Shown here piece by piece: positions 55,738 to 64,000 of a stretch of DNA of 64,000 bases. Source of the DNA: Auanema rhodensis (Eukaryota; Nematoda; Chromadorea; Rhabditida; Rhabditidae); NCBI GenBank assembly GCA_964057225.1, contig OZ059899.1, positions 12,338,001-12,402,000 on the forward strand. The letters are read 5' to 3'. Position 1 is the first letter of the stretch. The number at the start of each line of letters is the position of its first letter. The notes under the pieces were generated by a model. The model saw nothing but the letters and a program-made list of their open reading frames with translations, ran no database searches and had not been told where the DNA came from. Both the position numbers and the translations under genes were made by a program.

Positions 55738-56245
55738 AAGGTCTTTTACGTTTTATATCTCCACAAACCACTCCATGATGCGTATCCGCCTTACATCTAT
55801 AGCAGGATACCTCGCATATCGCTGGATGTTTTTGATTCAAACATCTGATGCATAACCCCAGTTCATGAAGACGGAGAGTGCGTTCCGGTGAGGAAGGATA
55901 AATCGGACAGGCCGCAGTACGGTGCCCATCAGCTGTCGGTTTATTGCAGAATACACATGAAGCTTTAGGAGCAGTCTGAATGGTCAAATTGTCTAGTTTC
56001 AGATTTAACGAATGTTGAATATTGTCCAGTCGTTCGGATAGATGGTTCACCGCGCTAGCTAGGTGCTCGTAGAGCCTCTTTTCAAGCACAATTAGTTGCC
56101 TCAGATTGGCAGCAGTGTTAGGTAGATGGGAATATTTTTTGAGCTCTTCCTCAAAGGAAGCATTCTCAATTATATTCGAGACAATATCTTCCATTTTCAT
56201 GGAATATAGGAAAGACATGATCTGCATCCTTATATACATGTTCAC
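55733..56245 (-). CDS. BEL 3'-terminal ORF with nucleocapsid-like zinc fingers, 170 aa
   Basis: An ORF downstream of Env. The N-terminal half is helical and Leu-rich (about residues 40-90, possible coiled coil). The C-terminal half has three Cys/His clusters: CVFCNKPTADGHRTAAC, then CIRCLNQKHPAIC, then CYRCKADTHHGVVC. The order and spacing copy the three clusters of the Gag in the same element (CVFC...HC, CWIC...C, CRNC...HNSSLC), so it probably derives from a Gag nucleocapsid region. The stop TAG falls at the LTR edge. ATG at 56245 is the first; later Met codons (56227, 56218) are possible. It may be expressed from a spliced RNA as an accessory nucleic-acid-binding protein; that is inference. 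It could also be a remnant of a second element. Confidence 0.7.
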   Translation of the reverse strand: MNMYIRMQIMSFLYSMKMEDIVSNIIENASFEEELKKYSHLPNTAANLRQLIVLEKRLYEHLASAVNHLSERLDNIQHSLNLKLDNLTIQTAPKASCVFCNKPTADGHRTAACPIYPSSPERTLRLHELGLCIRCLNQKHPAICEVSCYRCKADTHHGVVCGDIKRKRPL

Positions 56246-56547
56246 ATCTGGACTTTAAACTCTGATTAACATCTATTAGTTCATTGTACAATGATGTGTT
56301 TAGGTTATCTTGTTACAGATACAATGAATTTTAGAGCCTGTACAAAAGGTTATGTGTTATGTAACTGAGTTGGATAAAAGAAACTTGATACTACCATAAA
56401 TTGAAAAGAAAGAAAAACAATGATATTGTTTTATTACAATGGTTATATTCGTACATAATGCTTTCTTTTTCTTTTGTTTCATTATTATTTCAATTTTTAA
56501 TTTTAAATTTTATCTCCACAAGAAATTCTTCTCTTATGCTTTTAAAA
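56246..56547 (-). other. spacer between Env stop and 3' ORF of BEL element
   Basis: About 300 bp, AT-rich, no gene seen. It would have to hold any splice acceptor for the downstream ORF. Confidence 0.5.
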
Positions 56548-58614
56548 TCATTGATCCCGAAATAAGGCTTTTGATTTTATCCACAGTGTGAATATCCTGG
56601 TAGCTATCCATTGTGTGGTTAAGACTGTATTCAAAACTACACAGTACATGATGGGTGTACATGCCACATATCCTATGGTGGCGGTTATTGCAACGCCTAT
56701 CAATATGATTCCCAACTTTGATAAAATTAACTTGAAGATTGGAGCAAAGTCAATGGATTTGGATTCTGTACCCTTACTTGAGTCACTTTCGTTTATTTCA
56801 TCTATGCTTGCTATGTGATGTAATATTCCTTTAATAATGATCTTAATTTTTTTATTGTCGCATGTGGTGTAGCATAATTCATCAATCTGAGAATTTTCTC
56901 TTTTCATTGTTACTTTTGTGATTGCTACTTTTGGAGAGCATTTTATCATGAATACTTCTTTTTGACATTCGATAGAAATCCATGTTTCTTCTGCCGTAAG
57001 GCATTGGAATTCTGCGAATGCACCCTGCCCGCAGGAGTAGCAACCTGATAGTTTTGTCAGGGCAGGTGCGCAAGGCAAATTGTTGGAGAAAATCACTGAG
57101 TTTAAGAATAGGGATGAATCGACCGTAACTAAATTTTCGTCTAAATTCGTAGAGAATGATAACGTGTTATCTTTAGTTTTAAAGTTTTGGTTAGGAGATT
57201 TTATGTCTGATGTATTGGACATTTTTTCAAAAGTAGGGGTATCACACCTACATTTTATTTCATCAAATCTATTGAATGTGCAAGGGCAGAATGAGGATAC
57301 TGTACAGTTATTAAAATGTTTTAATGCGGCTTCCTCTGTTGCACATTGAATTATTCCCTTTGTGTGTATATCCGTAATGTACGTGTTTTCTTTGGAGGAA
57401 AAAAATAATTTTGTGTACATTTCTGGAGGAGGTTGTGATTGTGATAACGTTGTTATATTGAAAAGTTGTTCACGATTTTTCGTGTAAGGTTGTAGAGTGA
57501 TATTGTAATTATTTTTCTGCTGGAGTAATGTTGTTTCTATATTAAATACGGTTTGGGTGGACCAACTATCACAAGTATAGACTTCGTATACTTCCTCAGT
57601 GACGGGTATATGCTCTATTTTGTAGAAAAGACAAGGATCTGTCCAAATCATAGGACATGTGTAAAATCTCGCTGACGATGTGAAGCAACCTGATTGTGAA
57701 GGGAACGTATATGGTTGTAGTTCCTCGATTTTATTATGGAGCGAGTTAGTTTCACATGTTCCGTCACACGAGCCCCGGTGACGGCATCGTAATATGCTCA
57801 ATATGTTGACGGTTGTCTGTCTAGTGAAGTATCTAGTATTCTTTTGGCAGACATGTTCAGTATATAGTTTAGTTATTTTAAATTGACCAATTTCATGATT
57901 AGAATGCGTTATGGTAATGCATAATTGTTTTGTTCCGGGAGAAAATATGATATCTTGACTGTATTCGTGATAACAAGCTAAGTTGTCATCGCATCGTATG
58001 TTAACGAAGTGTTGAACATGAACATCGGAACATGAACTGCAGCTTCCAATACATAAAGCCAAGATGATTGCCAGTAACGATGGTAAAGATGTTTGCGACC
58101 CTCTAGTAAAGAGAGAGAATTTTGGTGGCTTTCTCGTATGGTTTAAAATAGGGTAAATATGCTTTTGAAAGGTTTCATGATCCACAATATTAGAGTCTTG
58201 TGTGTTCGTTTGTTTTAATTGCAACGTATCATTGTGGTCTTCTGTTATTTTTTGATCAGTTTCATGATCTTCTTGTTCGGAGATTGTTTTATGTTTTAAT
58301 TTCATGATGTTGAGCATGGTTTGAGTGTTTTTGGACCATGTCTTATATCTATATTGGCTGTAGCCCATGCGGCATAGACAAGAGACTATGAGGGTAACTG
58401 CCATAATGGTTATTATCACTGTCCATGTTGCCATTTCTGGGGAGCAATGAGGATTCGCTATAAGTTTTGTGGTGAACATGTTAGAGTCCTTGCAACTATT
58501 GATTTCTTCGGCATATGTCGAAGTAATTATAATCGGTAATGAAAGGGCTTTCATTATGTCAGCTGCTATTTTTGGGTTTATTTTATTTTTTCTTTGGTGT
58601 GTGGCATAGGACAT
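56548..58614 (-). other. phlebovirus G2-like Env region of the BEL polyprotein
   Basis: Residues about 1772-2459. A membrane span is at about 1834-1850, then a hydrophilic stretch, a signal-like run at 1949-1961 (PSLLAIILALCIG) and a Cys-rich ectodomain to about 2390 with sequons. It includes clustered Cys pairs (CRHRGSCDGTC, FCPCTF, GCYSCGQGAFAEFQC) typical of the phlebovirus G2 fusion glycoprotein family, a class II type fold. C-terminal membrane spans are at about 2399-2423 and 2425-2445. It is fused in frame to integrase, so signal peptidase or another protease must free it. Family assignment rests on the Cys pattern and on the known phlebovirus-like Env of nematode BEL elements. Confidence 0.75.
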
Positions 58615-61600
58615 TTTTAGTGGGAAGGCTTTTATATTTTCCTTCTCAGTGACCTCATCTTGTTCTGTATATTTTGCTGTTTTCACTGATGATAGTTTTG
58701 TTTTATTTTGAGGTCGATCGTTTGTTACATCCTCATTATTCTCTGTTTCTGGAGTGTATGTATTATCATGTTGAGAGTTATCTGATTCATATGCAATATC
58801 GTAATTATGGTTGCTATCATTTATGTTATTGTTCTCATGTATTGTTTCATCTGTATGTTCTATAGGATGATCGGAGTGTATGTTGTCTAATACGGTATCA
58901 GTATGTGGTATTCTATCTGTTGAGCTATTATTTTCTTGGACTATGTGTGAGTTGTCTTCTATGATTTTGTTGTTGCTAGTGTTGCATCTTATCTCTAGTG
59001 GATAGAGCTGATTGATAGATCGAGTAATTATGTTTCCGTTGCTTGTTGCAACTTTTGCTGAACGTATGTTGCCATCTGAACTAGTAATTGTTTCAATAAT
59101 GCGACCTAGTTTCCATGTTCCTCGTGGCGACATGTCGTTTTGTATTATTACTATTTCATCCTCGTGAGGAAAGAGATTTGTGTGATTTTTTCTCTTGTTT
59201 TTATGTTTGAAAATGTCTTTTAAACTAGTTAGATACTCCTCCTGGAAACGTGTCCAGAATTTAGACGCTGAGTCTTCTGATAACTGAAGAGCTTCTAGCG
59301 CTTGTTCTGTCGATTGAATCGTTTGGATATCGCTGTGAATATCGAATATATGAGTGTTATCATTGTTTTCTGGTAATGAAAACTTTATTGCTGATGTTAA
59401 AAAATCAATTGGTCTTATGGGTAAAGCATCTAAATTATCTGGGTGTGGATGGGTGAGTGGGCGTGTATTAATTATGGCTTCTATTTTTACAATAGCTGTG
59501 TGTAAATCATCTAGTGACATTCGACTAGGAACGAAGCATTTTTTGAGGGATGATTTGGTGACACCTACTAAGCGTTCCCAACAACCTCCTTTCCAAGGAG
59601 ATAGCGGAGTGTTGTATATCCATTTAATTTTTCTTTGAGCTAATGTGTTTAGTATGCTTCTTTCATTGTAATCCGAGGTTTTTTCAAGGGTTTCTAATAT
59701 TTTTGAGCTCAGAATAAAGTTTCCTGCGCAGTCACTGCGCATAATTTCTGGAGTACCTCTGCGTGAAATAAATCTATTAAATGCATTCATAAAGGCAACT
59801 GTGGATTGATTTGTGACTACCTCTAAGTGAACCGCTCTAGTTGTCATGCATGTAAACAGACAAATATGGACTTTAGACCCATTTCGAAGGGTGAAGGGGC
59901 CCATAAGATCACACCCTGTTGAAAAGAATGCTCTTGTAAGAATTGCTCTGTCTTTTGGTAGCGATGGCATATCTGGTAATTCATAAGGATGTGATTGAAA
60001 TCTTTTACATGTCACACAGTTTTTCAATGTTTGCTTAATGACTCCGGTTAGTTTTGGTATATAGAACTTTTGTCTGAGTTGAATAAGCGTGAAATTTTTG
60101 CCTTGATGATTATTATCTTTGTGTATTTTGTTGATCAGTTTTTTAACTATGGGGTTTGTTTTGAGAAGGAATATAGGGTTTTTTGTCTCTTCGGGAAGAA
60201 GAGTATTTTGTAAACGACTTCTTACGCGAAAAATGTCCCATGTATCTTTGAAGAATTTTAAATTTATATTTCTTTGCTGTAGCTCATCGAGGCTCATATT
60301 AGATTGGCTGTTACTGATCAAAATTTTTTCAATTATGTTGATGTCTTCAACAGTATTCGTGTCTGTTGACGTGAGATGTTTTATTGTTTGCAACTTGTTG
60401 GCGTTGTTAGGATGGACTTTAAGAAACCATTTTTTGAATAATTTTCCTACGGTTGTCATTGTTTTGATCACATCATCATAGTTTTCATGAATGTTCCAAA
60501 TATCATCGGCTGGAAGATTGTCTATAATTATGTGGACCACATTGTGATGCTCCGATTCTGATTCTGCGTTATTCCTGTTAGAGTGCTTAGGCGAGCCGAA
60601 TGATGTCAGAGGGTTATGAGCAGAAAGTTTAGTTAACCAATGTGGACCCTTTATCCAGTCGGAATCTTGTAGTTTCTCGATGTCTGCACCTCGGGATCCG
60701 ATGTCTGCAGTATTGTACGAGGTGTGTACATGATGTAATTCTACATTGCAACATACTTGTTTGATTTGGTGTAGCTGTTTATTTATAATGTTGGTTTGAT
60801 TTTTAATGAACAATGGGAGGGATTTTAGAGAAATAATCCATGATAGCGCGATGTTGCTATCGCTTACAATGTTGACTTTTGCCACTTTCGGGCATATGGT
60901 TACAATAGCTAATGCCATTCGTACTGCTAAGCGGATGGCTAATAATTCTAATCGAGGAATTGTGGTCTTATTTTTGGGTGCTATGCGGGATTTACCGTTG
61001 AGCAGAGAACTAATCTGCTCGTTTGTTTGGAAATATGAACATGCGGCCATGGCTTGGTTGCTTGCGTCAGCAAAGACCCATAACTGTGTTTTATGTTCAG
61101 AGAATTTAAAATATCTTTTCATGGTCAATTGCTGATTGTTAATGTGATTAATATGTTGTTCCCATTGTTTGATATTATCTGATTCAATGGGTTGGTCCCA
61201 TGATAATTTTGTGTTTATGATTTCTCGCAAGATAAGTTTGAGAGGTAACAGTAATGGTGCTGCTAATCCAATGGGATCAAATATTGAGTGTAGCTGACTG
61301 AGTAGAATTCTCTTGGTGTAACTTGTGTGAGTCGTTGTTATTTTTATTGGGATAATGAAAGAGTCATGTTCTTTATTAAAAGATATGCCAAGTATTTTGG
61401 TTGTCATGTTCGGATATCTGTCTTCTTCAGGAAGGTTCTGTATTACTTGTTCATCGTTTGACAAGAATTCGCGAACATGCATGTTTATTTCTGTGAATAG
61501 TTTTTGGGTTTCTTTACATTTCGTTATAGCTTCTGCTGTTGTATTTGCTGTAAGAATGATATTGTCAACGTATAAGTTGTTCAGTATTTCCATAGCTAAT

Positions 61601-64000
61601 GGGTTGTCTACTTTTGATTCTAAGAACCATTTTATGCCCATGTTCAATACGCTGGGGGATGCAGTGATACCGAACGGTAATCTGTTGAATCGAAGGGTTA
61701 TGATATTGTTGTGAGATATTGGGTATTCTTTGTTTTTTATCCAAAAGAATTTGCATAGATTTTTGTGATTTTCTGTCAGTTGTATTTGTAAAAATGCGGC
61801 TTTGATATCGCATGTTATTAATATTGGTCTTGTTCTGCAGGAGATCATGATGTCGTGTATATATGTGATAAATGATCGTCCTGTGTGTATTATCTCATTC
61901 AACGATGGGCTGTCTTTCTGTTTAGCGGAGGCGTCAAAAACGATTCTGAGAGGGTTAGCCTTGCTGGGCTTCCAAACCCCATGGTGGGGCATATAAAACT
62001 CTAAAGGCTCCTGGTGATTGTTGGGAATTTGTTCGACAATGTTATCTTTGAGGTAACTTTCAATGGTTGTAGTATAGTGTGAGAGCATTTCTGGATTGTG
62101 CAGTAACTTTCGCCATAGGGATACGAATCTATGGTACGCGGGCATTTTGTTGTTTTTAAGATTTTTGAAGTTATTTTTTAACGGGAACGGTGCAATAATA
62201 CGGTTGTTCTCAATTTTTATATCTTTTGAGTATTCTTCATAATAATCAATAGTGCGGTCTGCGTTGGCATTTTCTGTATTGATGCCGATAGAATCCAGTT
62301 CAAACAGATTAGTGAGGAGTTCTTTATGAGAGGTTTCTTTTGTTATTTCTTCTACTGTAGAGCATAATATTACTTCTTGTTGTGTATTATCATCGGGAAG
62401 AGGAGCTTCTCCATGTATCATGTGGCCGAATACCGAATTTTTCAATCTCATACGTGAGGGGAGTTCGGTTTCTTCGTTTAAATGCATGAACAGTTTGTAT
62501 CTATCCATCCCTATCAGTATATCCGGAGTAAATAATTCTCCGTTTGTTTGTGGATTGGCTAATTTTATTTTTCTTGTCTTTATAAATTTCAAGTCTTCTT
62601 TAGATAGTTTTGGACAACGTATGGGTGTGGTTAACATGGGTTTGGTGAATAGTTTTGTTACGATAAGGGATCCACTTGAGGTTCCAATAATTACCTTTAC
62701 GTCCTGAACTTCGTGCGTTTCGGACAATGCTCCGATACCGTAAAAGGTTTTCTTTTGAGAACCAAGGATGGGCAATCCTAACTTAGTGGATAAGTCCTTA
62801 GATATAAACGATCTCATAGATCCTTCGTCTATGAGCATGCGTACTTGCTCATATTTTTTACTATTGTGGTTGTATATGTTTGCCATTGCTGTGCGTAATA
62901 TTACTTGACTTTCTTCAATATTATGGGTGTCGGCAATGTGATTAAGTGATACTGGTGCATTGAGTGCCTCAGTAGGAATTTGATTAGTGTCAGATTCTGG
63001 TTTATAATCTGTTGTTTTTTTATTCAATGATTCTTCTGTGGTGATCAGTAAAGCCTGATCTTTTTTAATTGTAGAAGTTTCTTTATCTTTTTGGATATTT
63101 TGCACGTTGTTTCTTCCTTGTGAGCACAAGGAGGAATTATGGTCTCCTTGGCAATTTCGACATTTTTGTTTTCTGCATTCGGAACTTTTGTGTTTCTCGG
63201 AAAAACAAATCCAACAGATGGCCTTTCCGCGGATGCGGTGTCTTCTTTTCTCTGGTGTTTCAAATGTGGTGCAATGATAAAAGCGATGTTCGGATGAGTC
63301 GCAGAAAACACATGGCCAAGTTTGGGTTTTCCGTTGTTCTACGGAGTTTTCTTTATGTGCTACAGATGTGACATTCTCTTTGTGATTTCGAAACTTTTGT
63401 TCATGACTATTTCTTGTTTGTTCTTTTAGAAAAAAGGAATAGATTTTGTGGTCTACAGCTGTCAGCATTTCTTTAGTGGAATGGTAGTTGTTTGGATAAA
63501 TTAGAATGTCTTCCACGATGTGGTATGGGAATTTGTTGAGAATCATCGCGGTACACATTTCGCGGGATACTGTAGCTCCGGCTGCTTCAATTTGCCTGAT
63601 AAGTGCCTTGGTTTCCCCAAATGTTTCTTTACATGATTTTGCATTATTGCTTGCAAATCTCAAATTACGTAGTTGTGTTAAAAGAGAATTGATATCCGAC
63701 GAATAGTCTCCAAATTCAGAAACTAATGCTTCACGCATGAGCTCATAATTTTGAGCAGAGGGTTCTATTCCTCTGATTGCTATTTGTGAATCGCCTTTGA
63801 GGCTTTCACAGAGTAGGTTTACCTTTTCTAAGGTTGTAAACTGTTCATTATCATGAACAAGTCTATCAAAACGGCCCCAGAATGATTTGAAGTTCTCTGG
63901 TTTGCCATCAAATGTAGGTAGCGACATCGCTGGTTTTTGGATGCTAGTTTGTTGGATGTGTAGGAATGACTTGATAATTTCCAGAAATTGATCATTCGAT
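56548..64000 (-). CDS. BEL/Pao Gag-PR-RT-RH-IN-Env polyprotein, N-terminus cut by window
   Basis: ATG at 63927 gives 2459 aa, but the frame is open to the window edge, so the true start is likely outside. Residues 1-165: Gag DUF1759-like (FDGKPENFKSFW). 206-268: three zinc-knuckle clusters. About 340-500: DUF1758 protease with LIDEGSMRSFI, where DEGS replaces the usual D(S/T)G. 595-860: RT with ITCDIKAAF, LPFGITASP and LYVDN at 785-789 (canonical YVDD). 945-1075: RNase H with FADAS, LELLAIRLA and IVSDSN. 1260-1310: integrase HHCC. Core D1340, D1399, E1451 (GCDLMGPF, RSDCAGNF, GGCWERL). 1585-1645: DUF5641. 1770-2459: Env. There are no frameshifts in 7.4 kb, so it looks recently active, except for the YVDN point. 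Confidence 0.92.
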   Translation of the reverse strand, partial: SNDQFLEIIKSFLHIQQTSIQKPAMSLPTFDGKPENFKSFWGRFDRLVHDNEQFTTLEKVNLLCESLKGDSQIAIRGIEPSAQNYELMREALVSEFGDYSSDINSLLTQLRNLRFASNNAKSCKETFGETKALIRQIEAAGATVSREMCTAMILNKFPYHIVEDILIYPNNYHSTKEMLTAVDHKIYSFFLKEQTRNSHEQKFRNHKENVTSVAHKENSVEQRKTQTWPCVFCDSSEHRFYHCTTFETPEKRRHRIRGKAICWICFSEKHKSSECRKQKCRNCQGDHNSSLCSQGRNNVQNIQKDKETSTIKKDQALLITTEESLNKKTTDYKPESDTNQIPTEALNAPVSLNHIADTHNIEESQVILRTAMANIYNHNSKKYEQVRMLIDEGSMRSFISKDLSTKLGLPILGSQKKTFYGIGALSETHEVQDVKVIIGTSSGSLIVTKLFTKPMLTTPIRCPKLSKEDLKFIKTRKIKLANPQTNGELFTPDILIGMDRYKLFMHLNEETELPSRMRLKNSVFGHMIHGEAPLPDDNTQQEVILCSTVEEITKETSHKELLTNLFELDSIGINTENANADRTIDYYEEYSKDIKIENNRIIAPFPLKNNFKNLKNNKMPAYHRFVSLWRKLLHNPEMLSHYTTTIESYLKDNIVEQIPNNHQEPLEFYMPHHGVWKPSKANPLRIVFDASAKQKDSPSLNEIIHTGRSFITYIHDIMISCRTRPILITCDIKAAFLQIQLTENHKNLCKFFWIKNKEYPISHNNIITLRFNRLPFGITASPSVLNMGIKWFLESKVDNPLAMEILNNLYVDNIILTANTTAEAITKCKETQKLFTEINMHVREFLSNDEQVIQNLPEEDRYPNMTTKILGISFNKEHDSFIIPIKITTTHTSYTKRILLSQLHSIFDPIGLAAPLLLPLKLILREIINTKLSWDQPIESDNIKQWEQHINHINNQQLTMKRYFKFSEHKTQLWVFADASNQAMAACSYFQTNEQISSLLNGKSRIAPKNKTTIPRLELLAIRLAVRMALAIVTICPKVAKVNIVSDSNIALSWIISLKSLPLFIKNQTNIINKQLHQIKQVCCNVELHHVHTSYNTADIGSRGADIEKLQDSDWIKGPHWLTKLSAHNPLTSFGSPKHSNRNNAESESEHHNVVHIIIDNLPADDIWNIHENYDDVIKTMTTVGKLFKKWFLKVHPNNANKLQTIKHLTSTDTNTVEDINIIEKILISNSQSNMSLDELQQRNINLKFFKDTWDIFRVRSRLQNTLLPEETKNPIFLLKTNPIVKKLINKIHKDNNHQGKNFTLIQLRQKFYIPKLTGVIKQTLKNCVTCKRFQSHPYELPDMPSLPKDRAILTRAFFSTGCDLMGPFTLRNGSKVHICLFTCMTTRAVHLEVVTNQSTVAFMNAFNRFISRRGTPEIMRSDCAGNFILSSKILETLEKTSDYNERSILNTLAQRKIKWIYNTPLSPWKGGCWERLVGVTKSSLKKCFVPSRMSLDDLHTAIVKIEAIINTRPLTHPHPDNLDALPIRPIDFLTSAIKFSLPENNDNTHIFDIHSDIQTIQSTEQALEALQLSEDSASKFWTRFQEEYLTSLKDIFKHKNKRKNHTNLFPHEDEIVIIQNDMSPRGTWKLGRIIETITSSDGNIRSAKVATSNGNIITRSINQLYPLEIRCNTSNNKIIEDNSHIVQENNSSTDRIPHTDTVLDNIHSDHPIEHTDETIHENNNINDSNHNYDIAYESDNSQHDNTYTPETENNEDVTNDRPQNKTKLSSVKTAKYTEQDEVTEKENIKAFPLKMSYATHQRKNKINPKIAADIMKALSLPIIITSTYAEEINSCKDSNMFTTKLIANPHCSPEMATWTVIITIMAVTLIVSCLCRMGYSQYRYKTWSKNTQTMLNIMKLKHKTISEQEDHETDQKITEDHNDTLQLKQTNTQDSNIVDHETFQKHIYPILNHTRKPPKFSLFTRGSQTSLPSLLAIILALCIGSCSSCSDVHVQHFVNIRCDDNLACYHEYSQDIIFSPGTKQLCITITHSNHEIGQFKITKLYTEHVCQKNTRYFTRQTTVNILSILRCRHRGSCDGTCETNSLHNKIEELQPYTFPSQSGCFTSSARFYTCPMIWTDPCLFYKIEHIPVTEEVYEVYTCDSWSTQTVFNIETTLLQQKNNYNITLQPYTKNREQLFNITTLSQSQPPPEMYTKLFFSSKENTYITDIHTKGIIQCATEEAALKHFNNCTVSSFCPCTFNRFDEIKCRCDTPTFEKMSNTSDIKSPNQNFKTKDNTLSFSTNLDENLVTVDSSLFLNSVIFSNNLPCAPALTKLSGCYSCGQGAFAEFQCLTAEETWISIECQKEVFMIKCSPKVAITKVTMKRENSQIDELCYTTCDNKKIKIIIKGILHHIASIDEINESDSSKGTESKSIDFAPIFKLILSKLGIILIGVAITATIGYVACTPIMYCVVLNTVLTTQWIATRIFTLWIKSKALFRDQ

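Larger units (their letters stand above)
55330..64000 (-). mobile_element. BEL/Pao retrovirus-like element, 5' part beyond window
   Basis: On the - strand: Gag-PR-RT-RH-IN-Env in one frame (to 56548), a 170-aa zinc-finger ORF (56245-55733), then a probable 3' LTR (55737-55330). The 5' LTR and start of Gag are not in the window. Env of phlebovirus type is known from nematode BEL elements of the Cer7 group. The left flank is a tRNA spacer, so it inserted in the array. Confidence 0.88.

Noticed and set aside
58674..63706. Several plus-strand ORFs of 60-120 aa opposite the BEL polyprotein
   Set aside because: Shadows of a long conserved frame on the other strand; none has splice or start features like the antisense gene of element A.

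Overview
The window looks like nuclear DNA of a nematode. It is AT-rich. The two host-type spliced gene models I could build have 42-74 nt introns, most of them with TTTTAG/TTTCAG-like acceptors. The two large retroelements belong to lineages (Cer1-like Ty3/gypsy with one long ORF, and BEL/Pao with a phlebovirus-type Env) that I associate with nematodes. The species cannot be named from sequence alone.

Layout. 284-1972 (-): a ten-exon gene for a type II membrane glycosyltransferase of the GT49 (B4GAT1/LARGE C-terminal domain) family. 2145-55319: an immense tandem array of tRNA-Leu(AAG) genes, unit 167 bp (82 bp tRNA plus 85 bp spacer). By dividing exact distances I count 217 full-length copies plus one copy with a 26-nt deletion at the left edge. 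The array is split into five blocks of 108, 28, 64, 15 and 2 copies. The breaks are a Ty3/gypsy element (A, 20247-32110, coding on -), a short internally deleted relative (B, 36814-40137, +), and a solo LTR of the A family carrying a nested Tc1/mariner-type MITE. The solo LTR is present twice (50815-51653 and 54162-55000) because a 3347-bp segment was tandemly duplicated. From about 55330 to the window end there is a BEL/Pao retrovirus-like element on the - strand whose 5' part lies outside the window.

Element A carries one 7.26-kb reading frame in the order Gag - Env-like glycoprotein - protease - RT - RNase H. A deletion then removes the second half of RNase H and shifts the frame before the integrase. 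Its long leader contains a spliced gene on the opposite strand (30228-30772, +, 166 aa) with its own AATAAA; element B lacks that segment. The BEL element has Gag-PR-RT-RH-IN fused in frame to a phlebovirus G2-like Env, followed by a 170-aa ORF with a second nucleocapsid-like zinc-finger set.

The host part of the window is therefore the GT49 gene and the tRNA megasatellite. The satellite has higher-order repeat structure (about 18-, 7- and 14-unit blocks marked by rare variants), evidence of unequal exchange. The four independent LTR-element insertions all lie 10-37 bp downstream of a tRNA 3' end, and the three whose duplicated target can be read used AT-only 4-bp sites.
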